From Gammaproteobacteria bacterium (GTDB taxonomy: Bacteria > Pseudomonadota > Gammaproteobacteria > Steroidobacterales > Woeseiaceae): a stretch of 61,079 nucleotides of DNA. The position numbers were made by a program, and so were the translations under genes. Where the stretch lies: the NCBI GenBank assembly GCA_029863305.1, contig JAOTVR010000013.1, forward strand, positions 1-61,079, given 5' to 3'. Below are positions 8,983 through 17,499 of the stretch, piece by piece (position 1 is the stretch's first letter; every line of letters begins with the position of its first letter). Under the pieces are notes generated by a model. The model searched no databases. It was given only the letters and a program-made list of their open reading frames with translations, and was not told the DNA's origin.

Positions 8983-8988
8983 TATAGT
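8983..8988 (+). promoter_or_regulatory. -10 hexamer of the CRP-type promoter
   Basis: TATAGT, with a predicted transcript start near 8995 and a leader of about 30 bases to the ATG at 9025. No good -35 is needed because the activator site overlaps that position. Confidence 0.5.
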
Positions 8989-9024
8989 CGACCTTACTGA
9001 GCCTACATTTGCGATTTGAAGAGT

Positions 9025-9216
9025 ATGTCAAACAAATGCACGGATGCTGAATCGCCGGTGGTTTCTCTCAAGGATGAATCCGCACGGCAACGTTGGGAGC
9101 TGTTTCATCGGGCAATCGCCCACGCGAAACAGTCGACCGACGCGGCCCTCGACGACGGGGATGGCCAACCGAGTGATGCCAAAAGCGGCGGACCGCTGCT
9201 GACCATTGTGCGCTAG
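9025..9216 (+). CDS. Small hypothetical protein (63 residues)
   Basis: This is a charged, probably soluble protein with one likely helix (about 17-38, SARQRWELFHRAIAHAKQST) and an Asp/Gly/Ser-rich tail. Start choice is uncertain: ATG 9025 has GAAGAG only one base away, and TTG 9016 has no clear ribosome site. It ends two bases before the next ATG, so the two genes are probably translated together. No family was recognised. Its transcription would start at the CRP-type promoter just upstream. Confidence 0.5.
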   Translation: MSNKCTDAESPVVSLKDESARQRWELFHRAIAHAKQSTDAALDDGDGQPSDAKSGGPLLTIVR

Positions 9217-9217
9217 C

Positions 9218-9460
9218 ATGGAACGACTTGCCCAATTACTCGACGACCTCGATGACCTGGTCTCAATGGCCGGCCTGATCGGCGAACGGATCCGAAACGC
9301 CTGCCTCAAGCTGCTAATCATCTGCGCTGCGCTGGCGATTCAGGCGGGCGGTGTACTGCTGGCGCTGTTCCTGCCGCCACTTGCCCTGGCTATGGCCGTG
9401 CTGCTGTTCGTGTCGCTGCTTTACCATTCAGTCACCTCACACGGACTTGAAATAGCCTGA
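9218..9460 (+). CDS. Small two-helix membrane protein, unknown function
   Basis: This 80-residue protein has an amphipathic N-terminal segment (about 1-27, LAQLLDDLDDLVSMAG) and two membrane helices (about 30-50 and 53-70) separated by a tight LPP turn. Size and shape recall small phage-holin-like or YqjD/Tic20-type membrane proteins, but no family match is claimed. It starts two bases after the preceding stop. The end of the gene carries the sigma-32-type promoter of htpG. Confidence 0.6.
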   Translation: MERLAQLLDDLDDLVSMAGLIGERIRNACLKLLIICAALAIQAGGVLLALFLPPLALAMAVLLFVSLLYHSVTSHGLEIA

Positions 9461-9471
9461 TAAACCCCTAT
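9446..9471 (+). promoter_or_regulatory. Sigma-32 (heat-shock) promoter of htpG
   Basis: CTTGAAA at 9446-9452 is a perfect sigma-32 -35 core; after 12 bases comes CCCCTAT, close to the -10 consensus CCCCATNT. The predicted start near 9480 gives a leader of about 60 bases to the GTG start at 9539. The element overlaps the last codons and stop of the upstream membrane-protein gene. Confidence 0.7.
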
Positions 9472-9538
9472 CGTGTCTGACCTGATGCGGCCGATATCCT
9501 CGGTGCGCGGGGACTATCGATATACGGGAGATGCAGGC

Positions 9539-11425
9539 GTGACCACCGCAACGGGCCGGGAAACACTCGGCTTTCAGACCGAAGTACGTCAGCTTTTGCA
9601 GCTGATGATCCACTCTTTGTACAGCAACAAGGAAATATTCCTTCGCGAGCTGATCTCCAACGCGTCCGACGCTGCCGACAAGCTGCGATTCGAAGCGCTC
9701 GCCACACCAGATCTTCTCAGTGAAGACCCGGACCTGAGAATTCGGATCGAATCTGACAAAGAGCAGAACACGATCACGGTTATTGACAATGGCATCGGCA
9801 TGTCTCGCGATGAACTCGTCGAACACCTCGGTACGATCGCTCGCTCCGGTACGGCGGAGTTTCTGCAGCAGATGACAGGGGATCAAAAGAAAGACGCGCA
9901 GCTCATCGGGCAGTTCGGCGTCGGCTTCTACTCGGCGTTCATCGTTGCCGACAAGGTCGTCGTGGAAACGCGGCGCGCCGGGCTCACTGTCAATGATGGC
10001 GTTCGCTGGGAGTCCGATGGCGCCGGAGAGTTTACCGTAGAGAACATTGAGCGCAGCGAGCGTGGTACCGCCGTTACCCTGCACCTTAAAAAGGCCGAGT
10101 CCGGGTTCGCGGAACCAATCCGCATCGAGAGTCTGATTCGGAAGTACTCGGACCACATTGCGTTCCCGGTTACGCTGGCGGGCACCGAGAAGGAACAGGA
10201 AGCAAAGCTCGTCAATGCAGCGACGGCTCTTTGGATACGCCCGCGGTCTGAGATTAACGATGATGAGTACAGGGAATTCTATAAGCACCTGTCGCACGAT
10301 TTCGCGGACCCGCTGACCTGGAGTCACAATCGAGTGGAGGGCAAACGCGAATACACAAGTCTGCTGTATATCCCGACAAATGCACCGTTCGATCTTTGGA
10401 ATCGCGAGGCGCCGCGTGGCTTGAAGTTGTACGTGCAACGTGTGTTCATAATGGACGATGCCGAGCAGTTTCTGCCGCTGTATCTGCGCTTTGTCAAAGG
10501 CGTCGTCGACTCCTCGGACCTGCCGCTGAATGTCTCGCGAGAGCTGCTGCAGAAAGACCACAAGCTGACGGCCATGCGTGGCGCACTCACACGGCGGGTC
10601 CTGGACATGCTGGGCAAAATGGCGACGAAAAATCCCGATGACTACTCCAGGTTCTGGGCAGAGTTCGGCCAGGTACTCAAAGAAGGCGTGGTTGAGGATC
10701 CGGCGAATAAGGACAAGTTGGCCAAGCTACTGCGATTCTCCACAACGCACAGCGGTGGCAGCAAGCAGGACCAGTCTCTGGATGACTATATTGGCCGCGC
10801 CGCCAGGGAACAGGACAAGATCTATTACATTCTCGCCGAGAACCATGCTACAGCAGCGGCCAGTCCGCATATCGAGTTACTTGCAGACAAGGGCATCGAG
10901 GTCCTGCTGTTGAGCGATCGAATCGACGCATGGCTTGTCGATGGTCTGTCTGAGTACGAAGGCAAGTCGCTGGCGGACGTCGCCCGCGAGGGTCTGGATC
11001 TGCCCGAAGGCGACGGCCAGATGACACAGGAGCTCATGGATGGGGAGCACAAGCCACTGCTGAAGAAATTGAAAAAGGTACTCAAGGAACGGGTTGAGGC
11101 CGTGCACGTGAGCAAACGTCTCGTTGCTTCGCCTGCCTGTGTTGTTGCCGGAGAAAACGCACTGAATCCGCAGCTGCGGCGGATGCTTGAGGCGAGCGGG
11201 CAAAAGCTGCCGGAATCCAAGCCCATTCTCGAGATCAATGTCGAGCATCCACTTGTGCGTCGGCTGTCAGCAGAAGCAGATGATCCCCGTTTCACTGCAC
11301 TCGCACATATCGTGCTGGATCATGCGCTGCTAGCCGAAGGCTCACAGCTCGAAAACCCGGCGGAATACGTCCAGCGGATGAATTCCCTGTTGCTCGAACT
11401 TGATTCGAATGCGAGCACGGGCTAA
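9539..11425 (+). CDS. htpG: Molecular chaperone HtpG (Hsp90)
   Basis: HtpG is the cytosolic ATP-dependent Hsp90 chaperone. The GHKL ATPase domain begins at once ([20 protein letters not shown]), followed by [18 protein letters not shown] and the [11 protein letters not shown] lid motif. A middle domain has the LPLNVSRE motif, and a C-terminal dimerisation domain ends near [11 protein letters not shown]. The frame is open to 9473, but GTG 9539 is preferred: GGGAG lies about 9 bases upstream and the product (628 residues) then begins where E. coli HtpG does. A sigma-32-type promoter precedes it. Confidence 0.96.
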   Translation: MTTATGRETLGFQTEVRQLLQLMIHSLYSNKEIFLRELISNASDAADKLRFEALATPDLLSEDPDLRIRIESDKEQNTITVIDNGIGMSRDELVEHLGTIARSGTAEFLQQMTGDQKKDAQLIGQFGVGFYSAFIVADKVVVETRRAGLTVNDGVRWESDGAGEFTVENIERSERGTAVTLHLKKAESGFAEPIRIESLIRKYSDHIAFPVTLAGTEKEQEAKLVNAATALWIRPRSEINDDEYREFYKHLSHDFADPLTWSHNRVEGKREYTSLLYIPTNAPFDLWNREAPRGLKLYVQRVFIMDDAEQFLPLYLRFVKGVVDSSDLPLNVSRELLQKDHKLTAMRGALTRRVLDMLGKMATKNPDDYSRFWAEFGQVLKEGVVEDPANKDKLAKLLRFSTTHSGGSKQDQSLDDYIGRAAREQDKIYYILAENHATAAASPHIELLADKGIEVLLLSDRIDAWLVDGLSEYEGKSLADVAREGLDLPEGDGQMTQELMDGEHKPLLKKLKKVLKERVEAVHVSKRLVASPACVVAGENALNPQLRRMLEASGQKLPESKPILEINVEHPLVRRLSAEADDPRFTALAHIVLDHALLAEGSQLENPAEYVQRMNSLLLELDSNASTG

Positions 11426-11466
11426 AACGGTCCATTCACCGAGATCATGCAAGAGCGGGCCTGCAA

Positions 11467-11862
11467 ATGAGTGATACGAAACTGGCAGAAGCCGAGCTGC
11501 GAGCGAAGCTGAGCGACGAGCAATACGAAGTGACGCAGCGCAAAGGCACCGAGAGGGCTTTTTCGGGCAAGTACGTGGACCACAAACAAGATGGCACGTA
11601 TCGCTGCGTTTGTTGTAATGCGGAGTTGTTTTCTTCTTCTCACAAATACGACTCCGGATCGGGTTGGCCGAGTTTCTGGCTGCCGCTCGCGGGTGATGCG
11701 GTGCGGACAATCTCGGATACGAGTCACGGCATGGTGCGTCAAGAGGTCGTTTGCAGCGCGTGCGGTGCGCATCTCGGCCATGTCTTTGAAGATGGCCCAC
11801 AGCCTAGCGGGCTTCGCTACTGTATCAATTCGGCGTCATTGGATTTCGATGAGTCCGAGTAG
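11467..11862 (+). CDS. msrB: Peptide-methionine (R)-S-oxide reductase MsrB
   Basis: MsrB reduces methionine-R-sulfoxide in oxidised proteins. The 131-residue single-domain protein has the structural zinc pairs C47/C50 and C96/C99, the GSGWPSF substrate loop, and the catalytic C119 in RYCINS. There is no signal peptide, so it is cytosolic. It follows htpG by 41 bases on the same strand, so a protein-repair pair is plausible. Confidence 0.95.
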   Translation: MSDTKLAEAELRAKLSDEQYEVTQRKGTERAFSGKYVDHKQDGTYRCVCCNAELFSSSHKYDSGSGWPSFWLPLAGDAVRTISDTSHGMVRQEVVCSACGAHLGHVFEDGPQPSGLRYCINSASLDFDESE

Positions 11863-11898
11863 GTCTTTCCTCTTTTGCAATTCTAAAGGCAACACACT

Positions 11899-12426
11899 AT
11901 GAAAATCAGCCACACAATCCTTGCGTTCACATTAGCCGTTGGCGCTGCCGCGTGTAGTCAATCGAGCGTCGAGCCTACTGACAAGAATAACGCTGAACAA
12001 AACACCGGGGAGCAGACCGTGACAGACAACAATGCGAGCGCAGGGGAAATCATCCAGATCGCATCCGGTCTCAGTGCGAAGATCCTGAAACGTGGCCATG
12101 GCCGCGCGGCTGAGGCCGGGGACTACGTAGAAGTCGATTACACGGGCTGGCTGTATGACGATCAGGCGGAAGACAGTCGTGGCGACAAGTTCGACAGCTC
12201 GGTCGATCGTGGCGAGAAATTTCATTTCATGCTGGGCGCCGGGCAGGTGATCAGCGGCTGGGACCAGGGCGTTGCCGGAATGCTGATCGGCGAAAAACGC
12301 GAGCTGACCATAGCGCCAGACATGGGTTACGGTGATCGCGGTGCGGGTAACGTCATTCCTCCCGGAGCGACCCTGGTATTCGAAGTTGAATTGTACGGGC
12401 TCGAGGGTCCCAGCGACTCGAAATAG
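11899..12426 (+). CDS. FKBP-type peptidyl-prolyl isomerase, probable lipoprotein
   Basis: This 175-residue protein has an N-terminal signal ending at C19 (VGAAAC, an imperfect but plausible lipobox), an acidic linker, and one FKBP domain (about 60-170). The domain shows [27 protein letters not shown] and the final [12 protein letters not shown], all typical active-site segments. It would catalyse proline isomerisation in the periplasm. It ends three bases before the convergent OmpA-family gene. Confidence 0.88.
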   Translation: MKISHTILAFTLAVGAAACSQSSVEPTDKNNAEQNTGEQTVTDNNASAGEIIQIASGLSAKILKRGHGRAAEAGDYVEVDYTGWLYDDQAEDSRGDKFDSSVDRGEKFHFMLGAGQVISGWDQGVAGMLIGEKRELTIAPDMGYGDRGAGNVIPPGATLVFEVELYGLEGPSDSK

Positions 12427-12429
12427 GAC

Positions 12430-13287
12430 CTACCGCAGTTCGATATCGATGCGGCGGTTGAGGCCGCGTCCACGAACGGAGTCGTTATCGGCGATTGGTT
12501 TAGATGAACCGACCCCTGCGATGATCAGTCGAGACGGATCGACGCCGCTGGCGGCGATATGGTTTGCGATTGCTTGAGCGCGCGCGCGCGACAATTGCCG
12601 ATTCCATGTTTCACTGCCGGTTGAATCCGTGTGTCCGGTAATGGCGATCTTCGTGGACTGACAATCGTGAGCAAATTCTGTGATTCTGTCGAGCACGGCG
12701 AAACTCGATGTGCGAATCTCGGTGCTCGATTGTCGGAATGAGATCGGCTCGAAGTGAAGATTTGCGAAGCTTCGTTTGCACAGCGGCTCTGGCGATTCGA
12801 TCAAATCGACGGCAATGATGTTCGTCCGGACGGCGGTGTCCGCAGGCAGGGTTTCACGAAGGAATTCAAGACGACTGGCGAACGTTTTGGCGTCGGCGGT
12901 GACACCGCGGATTTCGAGCGACTGGTTTTGCAGAATAGCCTGAGCAGAATCAGTCACCGCGATTGCATACAGGAGCCGATTAGTTGTCGATTCCCAGTTA
13001 TCGGCCAGGATCACGCCGGGCTTGAAATCGACCTGCCGCTGAGAGTTTTCGAAATGCTCGTCAGCCAGTTGCGCCAATGCGGATTCATGTGCAACCGACA
13101 CGGTTACGCCTTCGAGCAGCAGGCGGCCCCGGCCCGACGTAATGGAAAAGCCCGGCGCGTCGAGTGGTGCCAGTCGGACAGGAAGATTCGTGCGGCTCGC
13201 AACACCGTGATCAAGCGTCGCCGACAGCAGGATGCCGCAAACGAGCAGCAAGGTTGTCAGTGAGAAAGGCAGCCTCCGCCAGAACAC
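12430..13287 (-). CDS. OmpA-family protein with N-terminal membrane anchor
   Basis: This 285-residue protein has one N-terminal hydrophobic segment (about 7-25) and a central part (40-165) resembling a BON-like or assembly domain. A C-terminal OmpA peptidoglycan-binding domain carries GHTDSTGS (218-225), the NxxLSxxRA helix and the NRRIDIEL end. The domain tethers a protein to meso-diaminopimelate in the wall. Two cysteines (170, 209) flank the start of the OmpA domain and may form a disulfide. It lies three bases after the coiled-coil protein gene, which suggests a joint envelope function. Confidence 0.8.
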   Translation of the reverse strand: MFWRRLPFSLTTLLLVCGILLSATLDHGVASRTNLPVRLAPLDAPGFSITSGRGRLLLEGVTVSVAHESALAQLADEHFENSQRQVDFKPGVILADNWESTTNRLLYAIAVTDSAQAILQNQSLEIRGVTADAKTFASRLEFLRETLPADTAVRTNIIAVDLIESPEPLCKRSFANLHFEPISFRQSSTEIRTSSFAVLDRITEFAHDCQSTKIAITGHTDSTGSETWNRQLSRARAQAIANHIAASGVDPSRLIIAGVGSSKPIADNDSVRGRGLNRRIDIELR

Positions 13288-13290
13288 AGG

Positions 13291-14361
13291 CTACAGCTGA
13301 CCGCTGACCTTTCGATCGTACAAGTCCCTTGCCTGACCGATCCAGTCTTCACGGTAAATGCGACTGCGAAGCCCCTTGAGTCGATGGGCGACGCGATCAA
13401 TGTCGTACTCGCTCATTTCGGCGATCTGGTTGAATCGAAAAATGCCCATTTCATTGAGTGTCTTTTCGATCGCCGGGCCCACACCCTTGATCAGCTTGAG
13501 GTTGTCGGCCGGCGCCCCATTCTGCGCGGCGTAATCGCTGCCGGTTGCAATGTCTGTAGCGGGCTGCGGCTCATCGAGCCCATCGTCGTTTGCCGTGTCG
13601 GCGGCAGTTTCCTCGTCCTCGTCCTCGTCGTCGTATTCCTCGACATCGCTCATCTCTTCTGCCGGCAGCAGCTCATCGATGTCGTCCCCCACGGTATGCC
13701 CGTCAAGCGGATCATTCGATGCATCCATGCCATCCTTGAGAGCCTCCGCGTCAACCGGTTCTACCCGCGTCTGATCCGAACCGACCATTGTCTCAAGTGC
13801 CGAAATTTTCTCGCGCGCCGCTGCGAGCTGCTCTTCGAGTTCTTCGGCGTCGGCATTGCGTTGGCGGAATCGCTCAATCAAGGGTGGCAATCGATCTTGC
13901 CAATTCACCAGTTCGCGGTTGAGTTTCTCAATTCGCGCGTCCTTCTCCCGTATCACCGCATCAATGCCATCGCCCTGCAATTCGTGATGCTCAATGTCAC
14001 TTTGCAACTGGTTGCGCTCGGTCATCACGGTCTCGAGGTCTGCGCGAATGTCCTTTATCTGCCGCTGCAGTTCGTCGCGTCTTTCAAAGGCTTCCTTGAG
14101 CGCGTCCGACAATTCGCTGGCACGCATCTTGGCATCTTTGTTGGAGGCCTGATACTGGCTGTTTTGCTCCATCAGGCTCTTGTTTTGCTCGGACAGACGA
14201 TCGTGCTCACTGCGCTGTGCGGCGAGCTGCTCCTGCCAGCCGGCATTGATCGCCGCCTTCTCGCTCGCGGAACGACTGCCACGGAACACCCAGCCTATCG
14301 GGAGTCCAATGATCAGCGCGACGAAGAACAGCGCGATGTGAATGACGCTAATTTCAGGCAA
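13291..14361 (-). CDS. Membrane-anchored coiled-coil protein with C-terminal helix-hairpin-helix
   Basis: This 356-residue protein has four segments: a TM helix (5-25), a long coiled coil (about 35-192), an extremely acidic linker (about 205-265, including EEYDDEDEDEE), and a C-terminal HhH-type domain. The last contains LKLIKGVGPAIEKTLNEMG (288-306) followed by SEYDIDRVAHRLKG and EDWIGQA. This type of terminal domain recurs in uncharacterised membrane proteins and beside ribosomal or NADH dehydrogenase proteins. Whether it binds nucleic acid is unproven. It is sandwiched between rocD and the OmpA-family gene on one strand with gaps of 9 and 3 bases. Confidence 0.75.
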   Translation of the reverse strand: MPEISVIHIALFFVALIIGLPIGWVFRGSRSASEKAAINAGWQEQLAAQRSEHDRLSEQNKSLMEQNSQYQASNKDAKMRASELSDALKEAFERRDELQRQIKDIRADLETVMTERNQLQSDIEHHELQGDGIDAVIREKDARIEKLNRELVNWQDRLPPLIERFRQRNADAEELEEQLAAAREKISALETMVGSDQTRVEPVDAEALKDGMDASNDPLDGHTVGDDIDELLPAEEMSDVEEYDDEDEDEETAADTANDDGLDEPQPATDIATGSDYAAQNGAPADNLKLIKGVGPAIEKTLNEMGIFRFNQIAEMSEYDIDRVAHRLKGLRSRIYREDWIGQARDLYDRKVSGQL

Positions 14362-14370
14362 GTACTTGTC

Positions 14371-15588
14371 CTACGATGCCAGGCGCAATTTATCGATCTC
14401 GCCCAACACCTCTCGGATCTGGGTGATCGCCCAGTCAATCTCGGCTTTGTCAATGATCAATGGCGGTGCCAGTCTGACGACTGTTGCATGCGTTTCCTTA
14501 CTCAGCAATCCGCGCGACATCAGTTTCTCGCATACCGTGCGTGCACTGCAAAGGGTGGGGTCGACTTCAATTCCAATGAACAGGCCGCGACCGCGGATAT
14601 CGCGAACAAGTGCGGTATCCATACGTCGCAATTCGGTGAGAAGATAGTCCCCCATCGTCGCACTTCTGGCTGGTAAATCTTCCTCGACCAGAATATTCAG
14701 TGCTTCGAGGCCGACGGCGGCAGCGAGCGGGTTGCCGCCGAAGGTGCTGCCGTGATCGCCAGGCCGGAATACGGCCATGACTTCGCGGCGGCTCAGGAAC
14801 ATCGATACCGGCAAAATGCCGCCACCGAGCGCCTTGCCGAGGATAAGGCCATCCGGATGGACGTCCTCGTGCTGGACCGCAAGCATTTTGCCCGTGCGAC
14901 CCAGGCCCGTCTGAATCTCGTCAGCGATCAACAGCACATTGTGCTTGCGGCACAGCTGCTGCGCAGCCTTGAGATACCCGTCGGGGGGAACGACGATGCC
15001 GCCCTCGCCCTGAATCGGTTCGACGAGAAAGGCCGCCGTGTTTTCATTGATTGCTGCTTCGAGCGAATCGATATCGCCGTAGGTGACCAGACGAAATCCG
15101 GGCGGGAAGGGGCCGAAGCCCTCGCGGTACTGCGGCTCGTCGGACATCGCAACGATGGTGGTCGTCCGGCCGTGAAAATTGCCGCTGCAGGCAATAATTT
15201 CGGCCTTGTCATGGGCGACGCCTTTGACCGTGTAGGCCCATTTGCGTGCGGCCTTGATTGCCGTTTCCACGGCCTCGGCGCCCGTGTTCATCGGCAGCGC
15301 CGCGTCCTGGCCGGTCAGCGTGCAGGCTTTCTCGAGAAACGGGCCCAGTTTGTCGGTGTAAAACGCGCGCGACACAATATTGAGCCGCTCGACCTGTTGT
15401 TGCACCAGTTTGACGAGTCGCTTGTGGCTGTGGCCGTGACTGACCGCTGAGTAGGCGCTCATCATGTCGAGGTATTTCTTGCCCGACTCATCCCAGACGA
15501 ATGCGCCCTCACCGTGCGTCAAAACCACAGGCAAAGGATGATAATTCTGTGCACAATAGCGTGCTTCAAGTTCTATGTGTTTGCTCAT
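14371..15588 (-). CDS. rocD: Ornithine--oxo-acid transaminase
   Basis: This PLP enzyme converts ornithine and 2-oxoglutarate to glutamate semialdehyde and glutamate. The 405-residue class III aminotransferase has the PLP lysine K254 in ILGKALGGG (numbered from the TTG at 15594), the DEIQTGLGRTG motif, and the family-specific MNTGAEAVETAIK and FHGRT segments that favour ornithine over acetylornithine aminotransferases. ATG 15588 is chosen; the TTG two codons earlier is possible. Its product feeds proline synthesis, and proC lies about 3 kb away, though not in the same operon. Confidence 0.9.
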   Translation of the reverse strand: MSKHIELEARYCAQNYHPLPVVLTHGEGAFVWDESGKKYLDMMSAYSAVSHGHSHKRLVKLVQQQVERLNIVSRAFYTDKLGPFLEKACTLTGQDAALPMNTGAEAVETAIKAARKWAYTVKGVAHDKAEIIACSGNFHGRTTTIVAMSDEPQYREGFGPFPPGFRLVTYGDIDSLEAAINENTAAFLVEPIQGEGGIVVPPDGYLKAAQQLCRKHNVLLIADEIQTGLGRTGKMLAVQHEDVHPDGLILGKALGGGILPVSMFLSRREVMAVFRPGDHGSTFGGNPLAAAVGLEALNILVEEDLPARSATMGDYLLTELRRMDTALVRDIRGRGLFIGIEVDPTLCSARTVCEKLMSRGLLSKETHATVVRLAPPLIIDKAEIDWAITQIREVLGEIDKLRLAS

Positions 15589-15742
15589 GTACAAATTTTA
15601 CAGCAATAACATCCACTTAAGCCAATAGTAATAGCATCTGCGGTGATCTGATCAGCCCGCATCGAGTCGCGCCGAGGCAAAAAGAGCAAAAAATAGCCGC
15701 TTCGGCACATTCCCCGCCACGGAGGCCGCGCCAGCCCGGAAG

Positions 15743-16393
15743 ATGAGCAAGATTCCCCAGTCTCGAAAGCTATCCTTACCCGGCCCGGCCGGAAGTCTCG
15801 AAGCGATCCTCGATATGCCGCCGGACGCCGAGGCGCCGGTCGGTGCTGCCGTCGTCTGCCATCCGCATCCGCAGCACGGAGGCACGATGCACAACAAAGT
15901 GGCGCACACGCTGGCGCGCGCATTTGCGCGCTCCGGGTTCGCGACTTTGCGATTCAATTTTCGTGGCACGGAGGGCAGTGACGGCAAGTTCGATAACGGC
16001 ATCGGCGAATTCGATGACGCGCTCGCTGCGGTCGACTGGATGCGCGAAAGATACGCCGACCTGCCTCTATGGCTGAGTGGTTTTTCTTTCGGTGCGGCCA
16101 TCGCGGTCCGGGCGGCCGTGGCCACGGACGTCAGCGGGCTCATCAGCGTTGCGCCGGCAATATACCGGTTTGCCGGCGCGCTTGACGGTCAGCCGCGATG
16201 TCCCTGGCTCGTCTTGCAAGGTGATGAAGATGAACTCGTCAGCATCGAGGAAACGATCGCATGGTTCAATAGCCTGGAACCGGGACCGGAGCTGCTGGTC
16301 CTGCCAGGTGCCGAGCATTTTTTTCACGGCCGGCTCAGTGATCTGCGCGATGCGGCGGTGCGATTCATAGGCCATCACCAGCACACTGATTGA
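15743..16393 (+). CDS. Alpha/beta hydrolase (YfgF/COG2945 type)
   Basis: This 216-residue alpha/beta hydrolase has the CHPHP oxyanion region near residues 39-43, NFRGTEGS, the nucleophile serine in GFSFGA, an acidic residue in QGDEDELV, and a final histidine in GAEHFFHG. This pattern is typical of the short esterase/lipase-like COG2945 group with unknown natural substrate. No signal peptide is seen. It is transcribed toward the bidirectional terminator at 16432. Confidence 0.85.
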   Translation: MSKIPQSRKLSLPGPAGSLEAILDMPPDAEAPVGAAVVCHPHPQHGGTMHNKVAHTLARAFARSGFATLRFNFRGTEGSDGKFDNGIGEFDDALAAVDWMRERYADLPLWLSGFSFGAAIAVRAAVATDVSGLISVAPAIYRFAGALDGQPRCPWLVLQGDEDELVSIEETIAWFNSLEPGPELLVLPGAEHFFHGRLSDLRDAAVRFIGHHQHTD

Positions 16394-16431
16394 TCGTCCC
16401 GATAGAGGCATCAACCCCGTAAGGGCACAAA

Positions 16432-16455
16432 AAAGCCGGCGCATGCGCCGGCTTT
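16432..16455. terminator. Bidirectional intrinsic terminator
   Basis: A perfect 9-bp palindromic stem (GCCGGCGCA/TGCGCCGGC) is flanked by an A tract on the left and T residues on the right, between convergent hydrolase and HU genes, so it can serve both. Confidence 0.85.
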
Positions 16456-16477
16456 CCCGTTGGCAATGTTCGCCAAT

Positions 16478-16798
16478 TCAGACCATGTCTTTCAGGCCTT
16501 TCAGAGCGGAAGCTTTTACGATTTTGGATGCCGGTTTCGCCTTGAACATCATCTCTTCGCCGGTGAAAGGGTTAACGCCCTTTCGTGCCTTTCTGGCCGG
16601 CTTCTTCACGACTCGGAGCTTCAGCAGGCCGGGAATCGTAAAGGTGCCCGGTGCGCTACGACCGCCAAGGTTCTTTTTGATTTGCCCGTTAAGCGATTCG
16701 AACACGGCGGCAACGTCTTTGCGCGTCAATCCGGTGTCGTCGACGATCTTTGCATAAATTTCTGATTTGGTTGGTGGCTTGTTGGTATTCGTTGCCAT
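16478..16798 (-). CDS. HU-family DNA-binding protein
   Basis: This 106-residue histone-like protein has the HU/IHF fold: two N-terminal helices (KSEIYAKIVDDTGLTRKDV), a beta arm with KPARKARKGVNPFTGEEM, and a helical end. It is longer than HupA/HupB by about 15 residues and carries the extra KPPTK N-terminus and a lysine-rich tail, as in a distinct group found in Xanthomonadales-like and related bacteria. The ATG at 16798 is preceded by AGGAG. The frame extends upstream but the extension is not credible. A terminator-like hairpin stands in its leader. Confidence 0.9.
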   Translation of the reverse strand: MATNTNKPPTKSEIYAKIVDDTGLTRKDVAAVFESLNGQIKKNLGGRSAPGTFTIPGLLKLRVVKKPARKARKGVNPFTGEEMMFKAKPASKIVKASALKGLKDMV

Positions 16799-16844
16799 GA
16801 AAAACTGACTCCTAGTAAAACGAAAGTGGGCAAACGCCGCGCCC

Positions 16845-16864
16845 AAAAAAACGGGCAGCGCCCG
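16845..16864 (-). terminator. Intrinsic terminator upstream of the HU gene (possible attenuator)
   Basis: On the minus strand CGGGC-GCT-GCCCG is followed by seven T residues. It lies 162 bases after the DUF4426 stop and 46 bases before the HU start codon, so it ends the proC-side operon or attenuates HU transcription. Confidence 0.65.
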
Positions 16865-17025
16865 CGTCAAAAGCAGCGCGACGATAGCATATGTAGAGCG
16901 TCTGCGTAAGCGTAAATAGCCGCTATTTACCGGCTTTTCTCGAATCAGGGTCGAACCGGATTACCTGAAAACTTTCGATGAACTTCAATTCGGATGAATG
17001 CAGCCGGGCCCCGACTCGACTATCG

Positions 17026-17499
17026 TCAGTCAGTGAAAAACTCACGCTTGAATCGAACTGCCGATACCTTGTCGCTGCCCTCCGGAGTAACGCTGATGTC
17101 GAAAATCAAAGTCTCGCGGTTCGCAACAGGTGTCTCGCCAATATAATAAATTGCGTCCTGTTCATTGATCTGTCGCATCGTGATGTTTTTCAGCTGCCCG
17201 GTAAGATTCACGGTCTTCACCGTTACGGCTGCCGCGACCGGCGCGTTGTCCGCGGCGCGCAAGACCGAGACGTTCAGCATCGCCCGATTCTTGCTGCGCA
17301 CGATGTTGTATGCCCGCGCAACCTCGGGTGGTAACTGGTCGGTAGCTTGTGCACTGAAGTGCACAACATGATCGCCGATGTTAGCGCTGGTTGCGCCGGC
17401 AGGTTGTGCCTCGGGAATATCGGCCGACTCGCGCTGTTCACCACAGCCGGAGACCAGCCCGAGTACTGACAGAACTATCAAGATTTTTCTCATTTTCAC
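17026..17499 (-). CDS. DUF4426 lipoprotein
   Basis: This 157-residue protein has a signal peptide and lipobox ending at C19 (GLVSGC), followed by a beta-rich DUF4426 domain. In Pseudomonas and relatives the same family is encoded at the end of the proC-yggT-metX-metW cluster (PA0388), which agrees with its position here after yggS-proC-yggT. Function is unknown; the ending SAVRFKREFFTD is characteristic. Two hundred bases separate it from yggT, where metX/metW lie in Pseudomonas. Confidence 0.82.
   Translation of the reverse strand: MKMRKILIVLSVLGLVSGCGEQRESADIPEAQPAGATSANIGDHVVHFSAQATDQLPPEVARAYNIVRSKNRAMLNVSVLRAADNAPVAAAVTVKTVNLTGQLKNITMRQINEQDAIYYIGETPVANRETLIFDISVTPEGSDKVSAVRFKREFFTD

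Noticed and set aside
9437-10561. 374-residue minus-strand frame inside htpG
   Set aside because: Antisense shadow of an unmistakable chaperone gene.
11592-11607. TGGCACG...CTGC resembling a sigma-54 promoter within msrB
   Set aside because: The GG-GC spacing is one base too long and there is no transcript unit behind it.
13384-14676. 430-residue plus-strand frame antisense to the coiled-coil and rocD genes
   Set aside because: It is the shadow of two well-supported minus-strand genes, has no ribosome site and no recognisable domain.
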